DNA from: an uncultured Burkholderiales bacterium
GTDB taxonomy: Bacteria; Pseudomonadota; Gammaproteobacteria; Burkholderiales; Burkholderiaceae_E
Assembly: GCA_903898725.1 (NCBI GenBank)
Contig: CAIUGQ010000470.1
Span: 1-7,628, forward strand
Direction: 5' to 3'
Length of the DNA: 7,628 bases
Below are positions 1-7,590 of this stretch, in pieces. Made by a program: the position numbers and the translations under genes. Each line of letters begins with the position of its first letter. Positions within the stretch are counted from its first letter, which is position 1. The notes beneath the pieces were generated by a model. The model had not been told where the DNA came from and did no database searches. It saw only the letters and a program-made list of their open reading frames with translations.

Positions 1-1
1 C

Positions 2-2779
2 ATTGTAAAGAAGCTTACGATCCGCGCGAGCCCGTCATCGGAGACACCCATGACCGAGGCGATCGGGCCGTTCTTCAACGATGAGTTCGGCGACGTCTTC
101 GGCACGATCTACGCGTTCACCGCCGACGGATTCACCCTCGCCGAGCTGCGCGACCAGGTGGAGACCGTGCGTCAGGAACTGCTGCGCCTGCCGGATGTGT
201 CGAAGGTCGAGCTGGTGGGTACCCAGGACGAGAAGGTCTTCGTCGAGCTCTCCCCGCAGCTGCTCGCCAACCTCGGGATCGATCCGCAGCGCATCGCCGA
301 GCAGCTCGCCGCCCAGAACATCGTGACGCCCGCCGGGACCGTGCAGGGCGACAGCCGCCAGGTGCCGCTGCGGGTGACCGGGCAGTTCGACACCGTCCGC
401 GAGGTCGAGGAGCTGCGGCTCAACATCGGCGGACGCACCGTGCGGCTCGGCGACGGGGCGCGCGTCTGGCGCGGCTATGCGGACCCGCCGGTCTGGACGA
501 TGCGCTACGGCGGGCGCCAGGCGATCGGCCTGGCGGTCTCGATGGTGCCGACCGGCGACGTGCTCGAGCTCGGCGAGAACCTCGAGGCCACGATGGCGCG
601 GCTCAAGGCCGACATGCCGATCGGCATCGAGTTCGCCAAGGTCTCCGATCAGCCCCGACTGGTGAAGAAGGCCGTCGGACTGTTCATCACCTCGCTCCTC
701 GAGGCGGTCGCCATCGTGCTGGTGGTGTCGTTCGTCAGCCTGGGGATGCGGGCGGGCAGCGTCGTGGCGCTGACGATCCCGCTGGTGCTCGCCGGCACCT
801 TCCTCGCGATGGCCTGGTTCGGCATCGACCTGCACCGCATCTCCACCGGCGCGCTGATCATCGCGCTGGGACTGCTGGTCGACGACGCGATGATCGCGGT
901 CGAGATGATGGCCCGCAAGATGGAGGAGGGCTGGGACCGGTTCAGCGCCGCCACGTTCGCGTACCGCAGCACCGCGTTCCCGATGCTCACCGGCACGCTG
1001 ATCACCGCCGCCGGCTTCCTGCCGATCGCGACCGCGAAGTCCACGACCGGGGAGTACACCTTCGCGATCTTCGCGGTGGTGACCATCGCGCTGCTGGTGT
1101 CCTGGGTCGCCGCGGTCGCCGCGACGCCGTTCATCGGCTACTACGTGCTCAGGGGCAAGCCGGCCGGCGCCCACCACGAGGTCTTCGACACGCCGTTCTA
1201 CCGCCGGCTCCGGGCGACGATCGAGGCCTGCATGCGCTGGCGCTGGCTGACGATCGCCGCGACCGTCGGGCTCCTCGGGCTCGGCGTGCTCGGCATGAAG
1301 GCCACCGAGAAGCAGTTCTTCCCCTCGTCGGACCGCGCCGAGATCCTCGTCGAGATGTGGCTGCCCGAAGGGGCGTCGTATCGCGCCACCGAGGCGCAGG
1401 CCCGTCGCTTCGAGGCGATCCTCGCCAAGGATGCGGACGTCGCGACCTTCGTGGGCTATGTCGGCAACGGCTCGCCCCGCTACTACCTGTCGCTCGACCA
1501 GCAGCTCTTCCGGCCGAACTTCGCTCAGTTCGTCGTGCTGACCCGCGACGTCGAGGGGCGCGACCGGGCGCTGCCGCGGCTGCGTCGTGCCCTCGAAGAC
1601 GAGTTCCCCGGGATCCGCGCGCGCGCCTTCCGCACGCCGCTCGGGCCGCCGGTGGCCTACCCGGTCCAGTTCCGCGTGCTCGGCGCCGATCCGCAGCGCC
1701 TCAAGGCGATCGGCGAGCAGGTCGCGGCGGTCGTCCGGGCCGACCCGTATACACTCGACGTGCACGCCGACTGGGGCGAACGGGCCCCCGCGGTCCGCAT
1801 CGACGTGGACCAGGACAAGGCCCGGGTGATCGGCCTGTCGAGCGGGCAGGTCGCCCGGTCGATCGGTGGCGCGGTGTCGGGCGCGACCATCGGCACGTTC
1901 CGCGAGCGCGACAAGCTCATCGAGGTCGTGCTGCGGGCGCCGCCCGCGGAACGCGCGAGCCTCGCCAACCTCGCGAACCTGCAGATCCAGACGGCGACCG
2001 GCCGGGCGGTGCCGCTGTCCCAGGTGGCCACCATCACCGAGGTGATGGAGGAGCCGATCCTCTGGCGCCGCAGCCGCGAGCCGAACCTGACCGTGCGGGC
2101 CGACATCGTCGACGGGGTGCAGGCCCCCGACGTGACGATGGCGATCATGCCGAAGCTCGAGGCGATCCGGGCCGCGTTGCCGCCCGGCTACCGCGTCGAG
2201 GCGGGCGGTCCCTTCGAGGAGAACGTGAAGGCGCAGGCGTCGATCAACGCCGGCATGCCGGTGATGCTGGCGCTGGTGGTGGCACTGCTCATGATCCAGC
2301 TGCAGCGCTTCTCGCTGGCGTTCATGGTGCTGCTCACCGCACCGCTCGGGATCGTCGGCGTGGCGGCCGCGCTGCTGCTGTCGGGCCGGCCGTTCGGGTT
2401 CGTCGCTATGCTCGGCACGATCGCGCTGGGCGGGATGATCATGCGCAACACCGTGATCCTGGTCGACCAGATCCGGCAGTACCGCGACGACGGGCACGGC
2501 GCCTGGGAATCGGTGCGCGAATCGGCGGTGCGCCGGTTCCGGCCGATCCTGCTGACCGCGGCGGCTGCGATCTTCGCGATGGTGCCGCTGTCGCGCGACG
2601 TGCTCTGGGGGCCGATGGCCTTCGCGATCATGGGCGGACTGATCGTCGCGACGCTGCTCACGGTGCTCTTCGTGCCGGCGCTGTACGTCGCGTGGTACCG
2701 CGTCCGGCCCGACGCGGTGGCCGACACGCCCCACGCGACCGACGCGTCCGGGCGGCCGACGGGCGGCATCCCCGCCTAG
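2..2779 (+). CDS. RND efflux pump inner-membrane permease (AcrB/HAE1-like), 5' end outside window
   Basis: Proton-driven drug or solute exporter of the inner membrane, expected to work with a periplasmic adaptor and an outer-membrane channel; neither is in view. The frame is open from position 2. Residue numbers below count from the in-frame ATG at 50. Visible are the porter motif GPFFNDEFGD (about 6-15), membrane segments at about 209-232, 235-260 and 264-288, the large second periplasmic loop, and a second membrane block from about 735 to 890. The proton-relay pair is D278-D279 in GLLVDDAMIAVEMM, and R831 in RRFRPILLT matches AcrB Arg971. The position of AcrB Lys940 is Arg799 (MIMRN), a variant I recall from a subgroup of these pumps. 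AcrB has its Asp pair at 407/408, so roughly 125-130 residues, including the first membrane helix, are missing upstream. ATG 50 is probably internal, since homologous porter sequence should precede it. The first ~50 nt use AT-richer codons than the rest. Substrate is unknown. Confidence 0.92.
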   Translation: MVKKLTIRASPSSETPMTEAIGPFFNDEFGDVFGTIYAFTADGFTLAELRDQVETVRQELLRLPDVSKVELVGTQDEKVFVELSPQLLANLGIDPQRIAEQLAAQNIVTPAGTVQGDSRQVPLRVTGQFDTVREVEELRLNIGGRTVRLGDGARVWRGYADPPVWTMRYGGRQAIGLAVSMVPTGDVLELGENLEATMARLKADMPIGIEFAKVSDQPRLVKKAVGLFITSLLEAVAIVLVVSFVSLGMRAGSVVALTIPLVLAGTFLAMAWFGIDLHRISTGALIIALGLLVDDAMIAVEMMARKMEEGWDRFSAATFAYRSTAFPMLTGTLITAAGFLPIATAKSTTGEYTFAIFAVVTIALLVSWVAAVAATPFIGYYVLRGKPAGAHHEVFDTPFYRRLRATIEACMRWRWLTIAATVGLLGLGVLGMKATEKQFFPSSDRAEILVEMWLPEGASYRATEAQARRFEAILAKDADVATFVGYVGNGSPRYYLSLDQQLFRPNFAQFVVLTRDVEGRDRALPRLRRALEDEFPGIRARAFRTPLGPPVAYPVQFRVLGADPQRLKAIGEQVAAVVRADPYTLDVHADWGERAPAVRIDVDQDKARVIGLSSGQVARSIGGAVSGATIGTFRERDKLIEVVLRAPPAERASLANLANLQIQTATGRAVPLSQVATITEVMEEPILWRRSREPNLTVRADIVDGVQAPDVTMAIMPKLEAIRAALPPGYRVEAGGPFEENVKAQASINAGMPVMLALVVALLMIQLQRFSLAFMVLLTAPLGIVGVAAALLLSGRPFGFVAMLGTIALGGMIMRNTVILVDQIRQYRDDGHGAWESVRESAVRRFRPILLTAAAAIFAMVPLSRDVLWGPMAFAIMGGLIVATLLTVLFVPALYVAWYRVRPDAVADTPHATDASGRPTGGIPA

Positions 2780-2817
2780 TGCTGCGGGGTCGCGGCGGGC
2801 GGGCTCGGCGACTCGTC

Positions 2818-2823
2818 TACAAT
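2818..2823 (+). promoter_or_regulatory. -10-like element TACAAT upstream of tRNA-Leu
   Basis: TACAAT matches five of six bases of the sigma-70 -10 consensus and stands out in very GC-rich sequence, 40 nt before the tRNA. A start site near 2829-2831 would fall in a C/G-only stretch, as is common at stringently controlled stable-RNA promoters. I see no good -35 hexamer 16-18 bp upstream, so the assignment rests on the -10 element and its position. Confidence 0.4.
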
Positions 2824-2827
2824 ACCG

Positions 2828-2852
2828 CCCCGGGGCGAGCGCGGCCCCGGGG
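2828..2852 (+). repeat. Two CCCCGGGG palindromes able to form one GC-only hairpin
   Basis: CCCCGGGG occurs at 2828-2835 and again at 2845-2852, separated by 9 nt. Each copy is its own reverse complement, so the two can pair as an 8-bp all-GC stem. The first copy also sits inside the 12-nt perfect palindrome CGCCCCGGGGCG (2826-2837). It lies between the RND stop codon and the tRNA, overlapping the expected tRNA transcription start. It could be a transcript end for the RND gene (no T-run follows) or part of the tRNA 5' leader. Chance occurrence in GC-rich DNA is possible. Confidence 0.4.
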
Positions 2853-2863
2853 TTGAGCTCTCT

Positions 2864-2948
2864 GCGGCCGTGGCGGAATCGGTAGACGCACCAGGTTTAG
2901 GTCCTGGCGCCGAAGGGTGTGGGAGTTCGAGTCTCCCCGGCCGCACCA
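2864..2948 (+). tRNA. tRNA-Leu, anticodon UAG (reads CUA)
   Basis: An 85-nt class II tRNA with the 3' CCA encoded. The acceptor arm GCGGCCG (2864-2870) pairs with CGGCCGC (2938-2944), followed by discriminator A and CCA (2946-2948). The anticodon stem CCAGG/CCTGG (2891-2895 and 2903-2907) closes the loop TTTAGGT, giving anticodon TAG at 2898-2900. The long variable arm (about 2908-2920) and the A discriminator are leucine features. The T arm is GGGAG-TTCGAGT-CTCCC (2921-2937). The D-arm contains the usual TGGCGGAATCGGTAGACGCA. It stands just upstream of tig, an arrangement I recall from other Betaproteobacteria. Confidence 0.98.
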
Positions 2949-2976
2949 AGGCTTCCCCGCAGCGGGGCCGGAGCCT
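2949..2976 (+). terminator. Hairpin directly after tRNA-Leu, possible terminator or processing signal
   Basis: Starting one base after the tRNA CCA, AGGCT (2949-2953) pairs with AGCCT (2972-2976), and inside it CCCCG (2955-2959) pairs with CGGGG (2963-2967) around a CAG loop. No T-run follows, so it is not a textbook intrinsic terminator. It may end part of the tRNA transcripts or mark the 3' processing site, with the rest reading on into tig. Confidence 0.4.
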
Positions 2977-3050
2977 CGCTGCCGCACGCCGTACCGCGCC
3001 CCGTATCGACACCACGACCCCGACACGCTGACACTGGACACTACAAGAAC

Positions 3051-4355
3051 ATGGCCACTCAACTGGAATCGACCGGCGCGCTCGAGCGTCGCCTGAGCCT
3101 GTCGGTCTCGATGGCCGAGATCGGCTCGCAGGTCGAGCGCAAGCTGCGCGACATGGGCCGCACGATCCGCATGCCGGGGTTCCGCCCCGGCAAGGTGCCG
3201 ATGAAGATGATCGAGCAGTCCTACGGCGCGCAGGTGCAGGCCGAGGTGCTGGGCGATGCGGTCTCCAAGGCCTTCTCCGACGCGGTCACCGAGCACGGTC
3301 TGCGGATCGCCGGCCAGCCGCGCATCGAACCCCGCCAGGAGGCCGGCGAGGGCGTCGCCGGCTTCACCGCCGTCTTCGAGGTCTATCCCGAGGTCAAGCT
3401 CGGCGAGGCGTCGGCGCTGGGCGTCGAGCGTGCGAGCTGCACGGTGGGCGACACCGAGGTCGAGAAGACCATCGAGATCCTGCGCAAGCAGCGCACCACC
3501 TGGTCCGAGGTCGAGCGCGCCGCCGCCGACGGTGACCGGGTCACGATCGACTTCGTCGGCACGCTGGACGGCGTCGCCTTCCCGGGCGGCACCGCGACCG
3601 ACTTCCCGTTCACCCTCGGCGAGGGCGGCATGCTCGCCGACTTCGAGACCGGCGTGCGCGGCACGGCCCCCGCCGGCAAGGCGACCTTCCCGGTCGCGTT
3701 CCAGGAGGACTACAACGCGAAGGAACTGGCCGGCAAGACGGCGCAGTTCGAGGTCACCGTCAAGAAGGTCGAGGCGCCGAGCCTGCCCGAGCTCGACGAG
3801 GCGTTCGCCAAGCAGCTCGGCGTCGCCGACGGCAGCATGGCCACGCTGCGCGACGACGTCCGCCGCAACCTCGAGCGCGAAGTCGCCCAGCGGCTGCGTG
3901 GCCGCATCAAGACCTCGGTGATGGAGGCGCTGCCCAAGCTCGCCGAGATCGAGCTGCCGAAGGCACTCGTGCAGGCCGAGTCGGAGCAGCTCGCCGAGCG
4001 CGCGCGCGCCGACTTCAAGCAGCGCGGCATGGACATCAAGGACATGCCGATCCCGGCCGAGGCCTTCGCCGAGAGCGCCGGCAAGCGGGTGCGCCTGGGC
4101 CTGATCGTCGCCGAGATCGTCAAGGCGCAAGGCCTTCAGGCCAAGCCCGACCAACTGCGCAAGCAGATCGAGGAATTCGCCCAGTCCTACGAGAATCCGG
4201 GCGAGGTCATCCGCTGGTACTTCAGCGATCGCGAGCGCCTGGCCGAGGTCGAGGCGCTGGTGGTCGAGCAGAACGTGGTCGACTGGGTGCTCGGCAACGC
4301 GACGGTCACCGACACCCCGGTGGTCTTCGACGAGCTGATGGCCCAGAACGGCTGA
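3051..4355 (+). CDS. tig: Trigger factor, ribosome-associated chaperone and peptidyl-prolyl isomerase
   Basis: Binds the ribosome near the peptide exit and shields and helps fold nascent chains in the cytosol. The protein is 434 residues, normal for the family. Its N-terminal ribosome-binding domain carries the signature GFRPGKVP at 43-50, matching the E. coli ribosome-contact loop at residues 43-46. The FKBP-type isomerase domain runs from about residue 160 to 245 (DRVTIDFVGTLDGVAFPGG, later FEVTVKKVEAPSLPELD). The rest is the helical chaperone C-domain, ending DELMAQNG. ATG 3051 is chosen because MATQLESTGALERRL matches known trigger factor starts. A longer in-frame option would begin inside the tRNA. 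The ribosome binding site is weak (only AAGAA-like bases close to the ATG). The stop is followed after 40 nt by clpP with no hairpin between, which suggests co-transcription. Confidence 0.98.
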   Translation: MATQLESTGALERRLSLSVSMAEIGSQVERKLRDMGRTIRMPGFRPGKVPMKMIEQSYGAQVQAEVLGDAVSKAFSDAVTEHGLRIAGQPRIEPRQEAGEGVAGFTAVFEVYPEVKLGEASALGVERASCTVGDTEVEKTIEILRKQRTTWSEVERAAADGDRVTIDFVGTLDGVAFPGGTATDFPFTLGEGGMLADFETGVRGTAPAGKATFPVAFQEDYNAKELAGKTAQFEVTVKKVEAPSLPELDEAFAKQLGVADGSMATLRDDVRRNLEREVAQRLRGRIKTSVMEALPKLAEIELPKALVQAESEQLAERARADFKQRGMDIKDMPIPAEAFAESAGKRVRLGLIVAEIVKAQGLQAKPDQLRKQIEEFAQSYENPGEVIRWYFSDRERLAEVEALVVEQNVVDWVLGNATVTDTPVVFDELMAQNG

Positions 4356-4395
4356 TTCCCTTCCCCGACACAGCCTTCACTCAGCGAGAACGACG

Positions 4396-5067
4396 ATGAC
4401 CCGAAACAGCCTGGTCGAGGACCTTGTCAACGCGCATCTGGCACAGACCCAGGCGCCCCGTGGCCTGGGCATGGTGCCGATCGTGATCGAGCAGAGCGGC
4501 CGCGGCGAGCGCGCCTACGACATCTACTCGCGACTGCTGCGCGAGCGCGTGATCTTCCTGGTCGGCCCGGTGATGGACCAGACCGCCAACCTGGTGGTCG
4601 CGCAGCTGCTGTTCCTCGAGTCGGAGAATCCCGACAAGGACATCAGCCTGTACATCAACTCGCCCGGCGGTTCGGTCTCGGCGGGCCTGGCGATGTTCGA
4701 CACGATGCGCTTCGTGAAGCCCGACGTGTCGACGCTGTGCATGGGCATCGCGGCCAGCATGGGCGCGTTCCTGCTGGCGGCCGGCACGAAGGGCAAGCGC
4801 TACGCGCTGCCGAACTCGCGGATCATGATCCACCAGCCCTCGGGCGGCGCGCAGGGCATGGCGTCGGACATCGAGATCCAGGCCAAGGAGATCCTGTACC
4901 TGCGCGAGCGGCTCAACCGGCTGATGGCGGAGGCCACCGGTCAGACGGTCGAGCGCCTGGCGAAGGACACGGACCGCGACAACTTCATGTCTGCGGAAGA
5001 TGCGGTAAGCTACGGACTGATTGACCGGACGCTGTCGAGCCGTATCGAGGCGACCCCGGCCGCGTGA
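4396..5067 (+). CDS. clpP: ATP-dependent Clp protease, proteolytic subunit ClpP
   Basis: Serine peptidase that forms the double seven-membered ring chamber of ClpXP and ClpAP in the cytosol. The protein is 223 residues. The catalytic triad is S121 (GIAASMGAF), H146 (IMIHQPSGG) and D195 (DRDNFM). The gaps of 25 and 49 residues equal those of E. coli mature Ser97, His122 and Asp171. The N-terminal ~24 residues before VPIVIEQSGRGERAYDIYSRL are probably a propeptide that is cut off on assembly. The oligomerisation and active-site loop YINSPGGSVSAGLAMFDTM is intact. ATG 4396 is preceded by a GAGA-type ribosome binding site (4386-4389). It is the middle gene of the likely tig-clpP-clpX operon, 55 nt before clpX. 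Nothing looks damaged. Confidence 0.99.
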   Translation: MTRNSLVEDLVNAHLAQTQAPRGLGMVPIVIEQSGRGERAYDIYSRLLRERVIFLVGPVMDQTANLVVAQLLFLESENPDKDISLYINSPGGSVSAGLAMFDTMRFVKPDVSTLCMGIAASMGAFLLAAGTKGKRYALPNSRIMIHQPSGGAQGMASDIEIQAKEILYLRERLNRLMAEATGQTVERLAKDTDRDNFMSAEDAVSYGLIDRTLSSRIEATPAA

Positions 5068-5074
5068 TGCCCCA

Positions 5075-5104
5075 CCGACGGGCCGCGCGCCGCGGCCCGG
5101 TCGG
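5075..5104 (+). other. GC-rich hairpin in the clpP-clpX gap
   Basis: CCGACGGGCC (5075-5084) pairs with GGCCC-G-GTCGG (5094-5104), a 10-bp stem with one bulged G and a 9-nt loop. There is no T-run, so strong termination is unlikely. It could slow polymerase, protect the clpP 3' end after cleavage, or set the clpP to clpX ratio. It is immediately followed by the small hairpin over the clpX ribosome binding site. Confidence 0.5.
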
Positions 5105-5118
5105 TCTCCCGTCGGAGA
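5105..5118 (+). promoter_or_regulatory. clpX ribosome binding site inside a small hairpin
   Basis: TCTCC (5105-5109) can pair with GGAGA (5114-5118) around a CGTC loop. GGAG at 5114-5117 is the Shine-Dalgarno sequence, 5 nt before the clpX ATG at 5123. The ribosome binding site is therefore strong in sequence but can be masked by a 5-bp stem, which may stack on the GC hairpin just upstream. The pairing is visible; a regulatory effect is inference. Confidence 0.45.
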
Positions 5119-5122
5119 GAGC

Positions 5123-6385
<1,263 letters not shown>

Positions 6386-6391
6386 CGCCTC

Positions 6392-6419
6392 GCCCCGACG
6401 CGGCATCGCCCGTCGGGGC
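6392..6419 (+). terminator. Hairpin after clpX, likely end of the tig-clpP-clpX operon
   Basis: A perfect 9-bp stem GCCCCGACG (6392-6400) / CGTCGGGGC (6411-6419) with a 10-nt loop begins 7 nt after the clpX stop codon. A second, overlapping stem GCCTC/GAGGC (6418-6430) is mutually exclusive with it. No T-run follows, as is frequent in GC-rich proteobacteria, so Rho dependence or simple 3'-end protection is possible. Confidence 0.6.
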
Positions 6420-6607
6420 CTCCTCGAGGCACCACCGCGTCGACCGACCGTCGTCGCCGGTCAGCCGTCCCGCCGCCGCGCTTGCGGGCCTTCCCCGATT
6501 TCACCGATCGTCGTTCCATCACAGCATCGGGTCATGCGGCGCGAGGTGCCTGATCGGCCCTTGCGATCCCGTGGACGGCAAGCGCGCCCCCTTTGATTGG
6601 GCGTATG

Positions 6608-6635
6608 CTTGAAACGAAGCGGATCGGCCGCAGAT
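6608..6635 (+). promoter_or_regulatory. Candidate heat-shock (sigma-32) promoter of lon
   Basis: CTTGAAA at 6608-6614 is an exact match to the sigma-32 -35 consensus. After a 13-bp spacer comes CCGCAGAT (6628-6635), matching five of the seven defined bases of the -10 consensus CCCCATNT. Transcription would start near 6642, leaving a leader of about 28 nt with the ribosome binding site at 6654-6660. lon is a known sigma-32 gene in E. coli, which supports the reading. TATGCT at 6604-6609 is an alternative sigma-70 -10, but it lacks a -35. Confidence 0.5.
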
Positions 6636-6642
6636 GCCGATC
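6622..6642 (+). repeat. Perfect 7-bp inverted repeat upstream of lon
   Basis: GATCGGC (6622-6628) and GCCGATC (6636-6642) form a perfect inverted repeat with a 7-nt spacer. A further direct copy of GATCGGC lies at 6552-6558. It overlaps the candidate -10 element, so it could be a protein-binding operator, or a leader hairpin if transcription begins further upstream. No known operator is recognised. Confidence 0.4.
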
Positions 6643-6669
6643 ACAAGCCTCCCGAGAGGAAAACTCCGA

Positions 6670-7590
6670 ATGTCCGACTCCACTCCTGCCTCCCAGTCGT
6701 TGCCGCTGCTCCCGCTCCGGGACGTGGTGGTGTTCCCGCACATGGTCATCCCGCTGTTCGTGGGGCGTCCGAAGTCCATCAAGGCCCTCGAGGCGGCGAT
6801 GGAAGTCGGCAAGAGCATCATGCTGGTGGCGCAGAAGAACGCGTCGAAGGACGATCCCGTCGCCGCCGACATCTACGAGATCGGCTGCGTCTCGAACATC
6901 CTGCAGATGCTCAAGCTGCCCGACGGCACCGTGAAGGTGCTGATCGAGGGCTCGCAGCGCGCGCGGATCTCCTCCATCGACGACAGCGGCGCGCACTTCA
7001 CCTGCGAGCTCACCTCGATCGAGGACGGCGAGGATCCGGGTGCCGAGGTCGAGGCGCTGCGGCGCGCGATCCTCGCGCAGTTCGATTCGTACGTGAAGCT
7101 CAACAAGAAGATCCCGCCCGAGATCCTCACCTCGCTGAACGGCATCGACGATGCCGGCCGCCTGGCCGACACCATCGCGGCGCATCTGCCGATCAAGATC
7201 GAGCAGAAGCAGCACATCCTCGAGACCCTGTCGGTCGGCGAGCGGCTCGAGAAGCTGCTGGCCCAGATCGAGACCGAGCTCGACATCCTCCAGGTCGAGA
7301 AGCGCATCCGCGGGCGCGTCAAGCGCCAGATGGAGAAGTCGCAGCGCGAGTACTACCTCAACGAGCAGGTCAAGGCGATCCAGAAGGAGCTGGGCGAGGG
7401 CGAGGACGGCGCCGACATGGAGGAGATCGAGAAGAAGATCAAGTCCGCGCGCATGCCTGCCGAGGCCCGCAAGAAGGCCGACGCCGAGCTCAAGAAGCTC
7501 AAGCTGATGTCGCCGATGTCCGCCGAGGCGACCGTCGAGCGCAACTACATCGATGTGCTGGTCGGTCTGCCCTGGAAGAAGAAGAGCTAG
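6670..7590 (+). CDS. lon: Lon protease, N-terminal part, cut by an in-frame TAG
   Basis: ATP-dependent cytosolic serine protease of damaged and regulatory proteins. As written, the frame gives 306 residues, whereas Lon is about 800. The N-terminal substrate-binding domain (about 10-205: LPLLPLRDVVVFPHMVIPLF, later LKLPDGTVKVLIEGSQRARI) and the helical coil region (about 206-300: RIRGRVKRQMEKSQREYYLN, EQVKAIQKELGE) are intact and in frame. Translation stops at codon 307 in VGLPWKKKS-stop, where family members carry lysine (E. coli NARSKVKKDL). The ATPase domain with its Walker motifs and the Ser-Lys protease domain would be lost, leaving no proteolytic activity. ATG 6670 is chosen because GAGAGGA (6654-6660) lies 9 nt upstream and MSDSTPASQSLPLLPL fits the family. 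The in-frame ATG at 6634 lies in the candidate promoter. Codon use is like its neighbours, which suggests a recent mutation or an error. Confidence 0.93.
   Translation: MSDSTPASQSLPLLPLRDVVVFPHMVIPLFVGRPKSIKALEAAMEVGKSIMLVAQKNASKDDPVAADIYEIGCVSNILQMLKLPDGTVKVLIEGSQRARISSIDDSGAHFTCELTSIEDGEDPGAEVEALRRAILAQFDSYVKLNKKIPPEILTSLNGIDDAGRLADTIAAHLPIKIEQKQHILETLSVGERLEKLLAQIETELDILQVEKRIRGRVKRQMEKSQREYYLNEQVKAIQKELGEGEDGADMEEIEKKIKSARMPAEARKKADAELKKLKLMSPMSAEATVERNYIDVLVGLPWKKKS

Noticed and set aside
35..2734. An 899-residue open frame on the - strand opposite the RND gene
   Set aside because: It is an antisense shadow of a GC-rich coding sequence: rich in Arg, His, Asp and Gly, with no recognisable domain, while the + strand encodes a clear RND protein.
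1357..2856. A 499-residue + strand open frame overlapping the RND gene
   Set aside because: Its translation is Arg/Gly/Ala/Pro-rich with no family motif; it is a frame shadow.
2898..2900. tRNA-Leu anticodon TAG as a suppressor of the lon TAG stop
   Set aside because: Anticodon UAG pairs with codon CUA (leucine), not with the stop codon UAG. An amber suppressor would need anticodon CUA.
2919..3050. A longer start for tig beginning inside tRNA-Leu
   Set aside because: It would code through the tRNA 3' half, and the added residues do not resemble trigger factor. ATG 3051 gives the family-typical N-terminus.
5021..5122. A longer start for clpX overlapping the end of clpP
   Set aside because: The extra 34 residues are a translated GC-rich hairpin region without ClpX similarity. 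ATG 5123 has a good ribosome binding site.
6634..6669. An upstream ATG for lon
   Set aside because: It lies within the candidate promoter and inverted repeat and lacks a ribosome binding site. ATG 6670 has GAGAGGA at proper spacing.
6386..6669. A small gene between clpX and lon
   Set aside because: No open frame with a ribosome binding site or coding-like composition is seen. The region holds a hairpin and promoter-like elements only.
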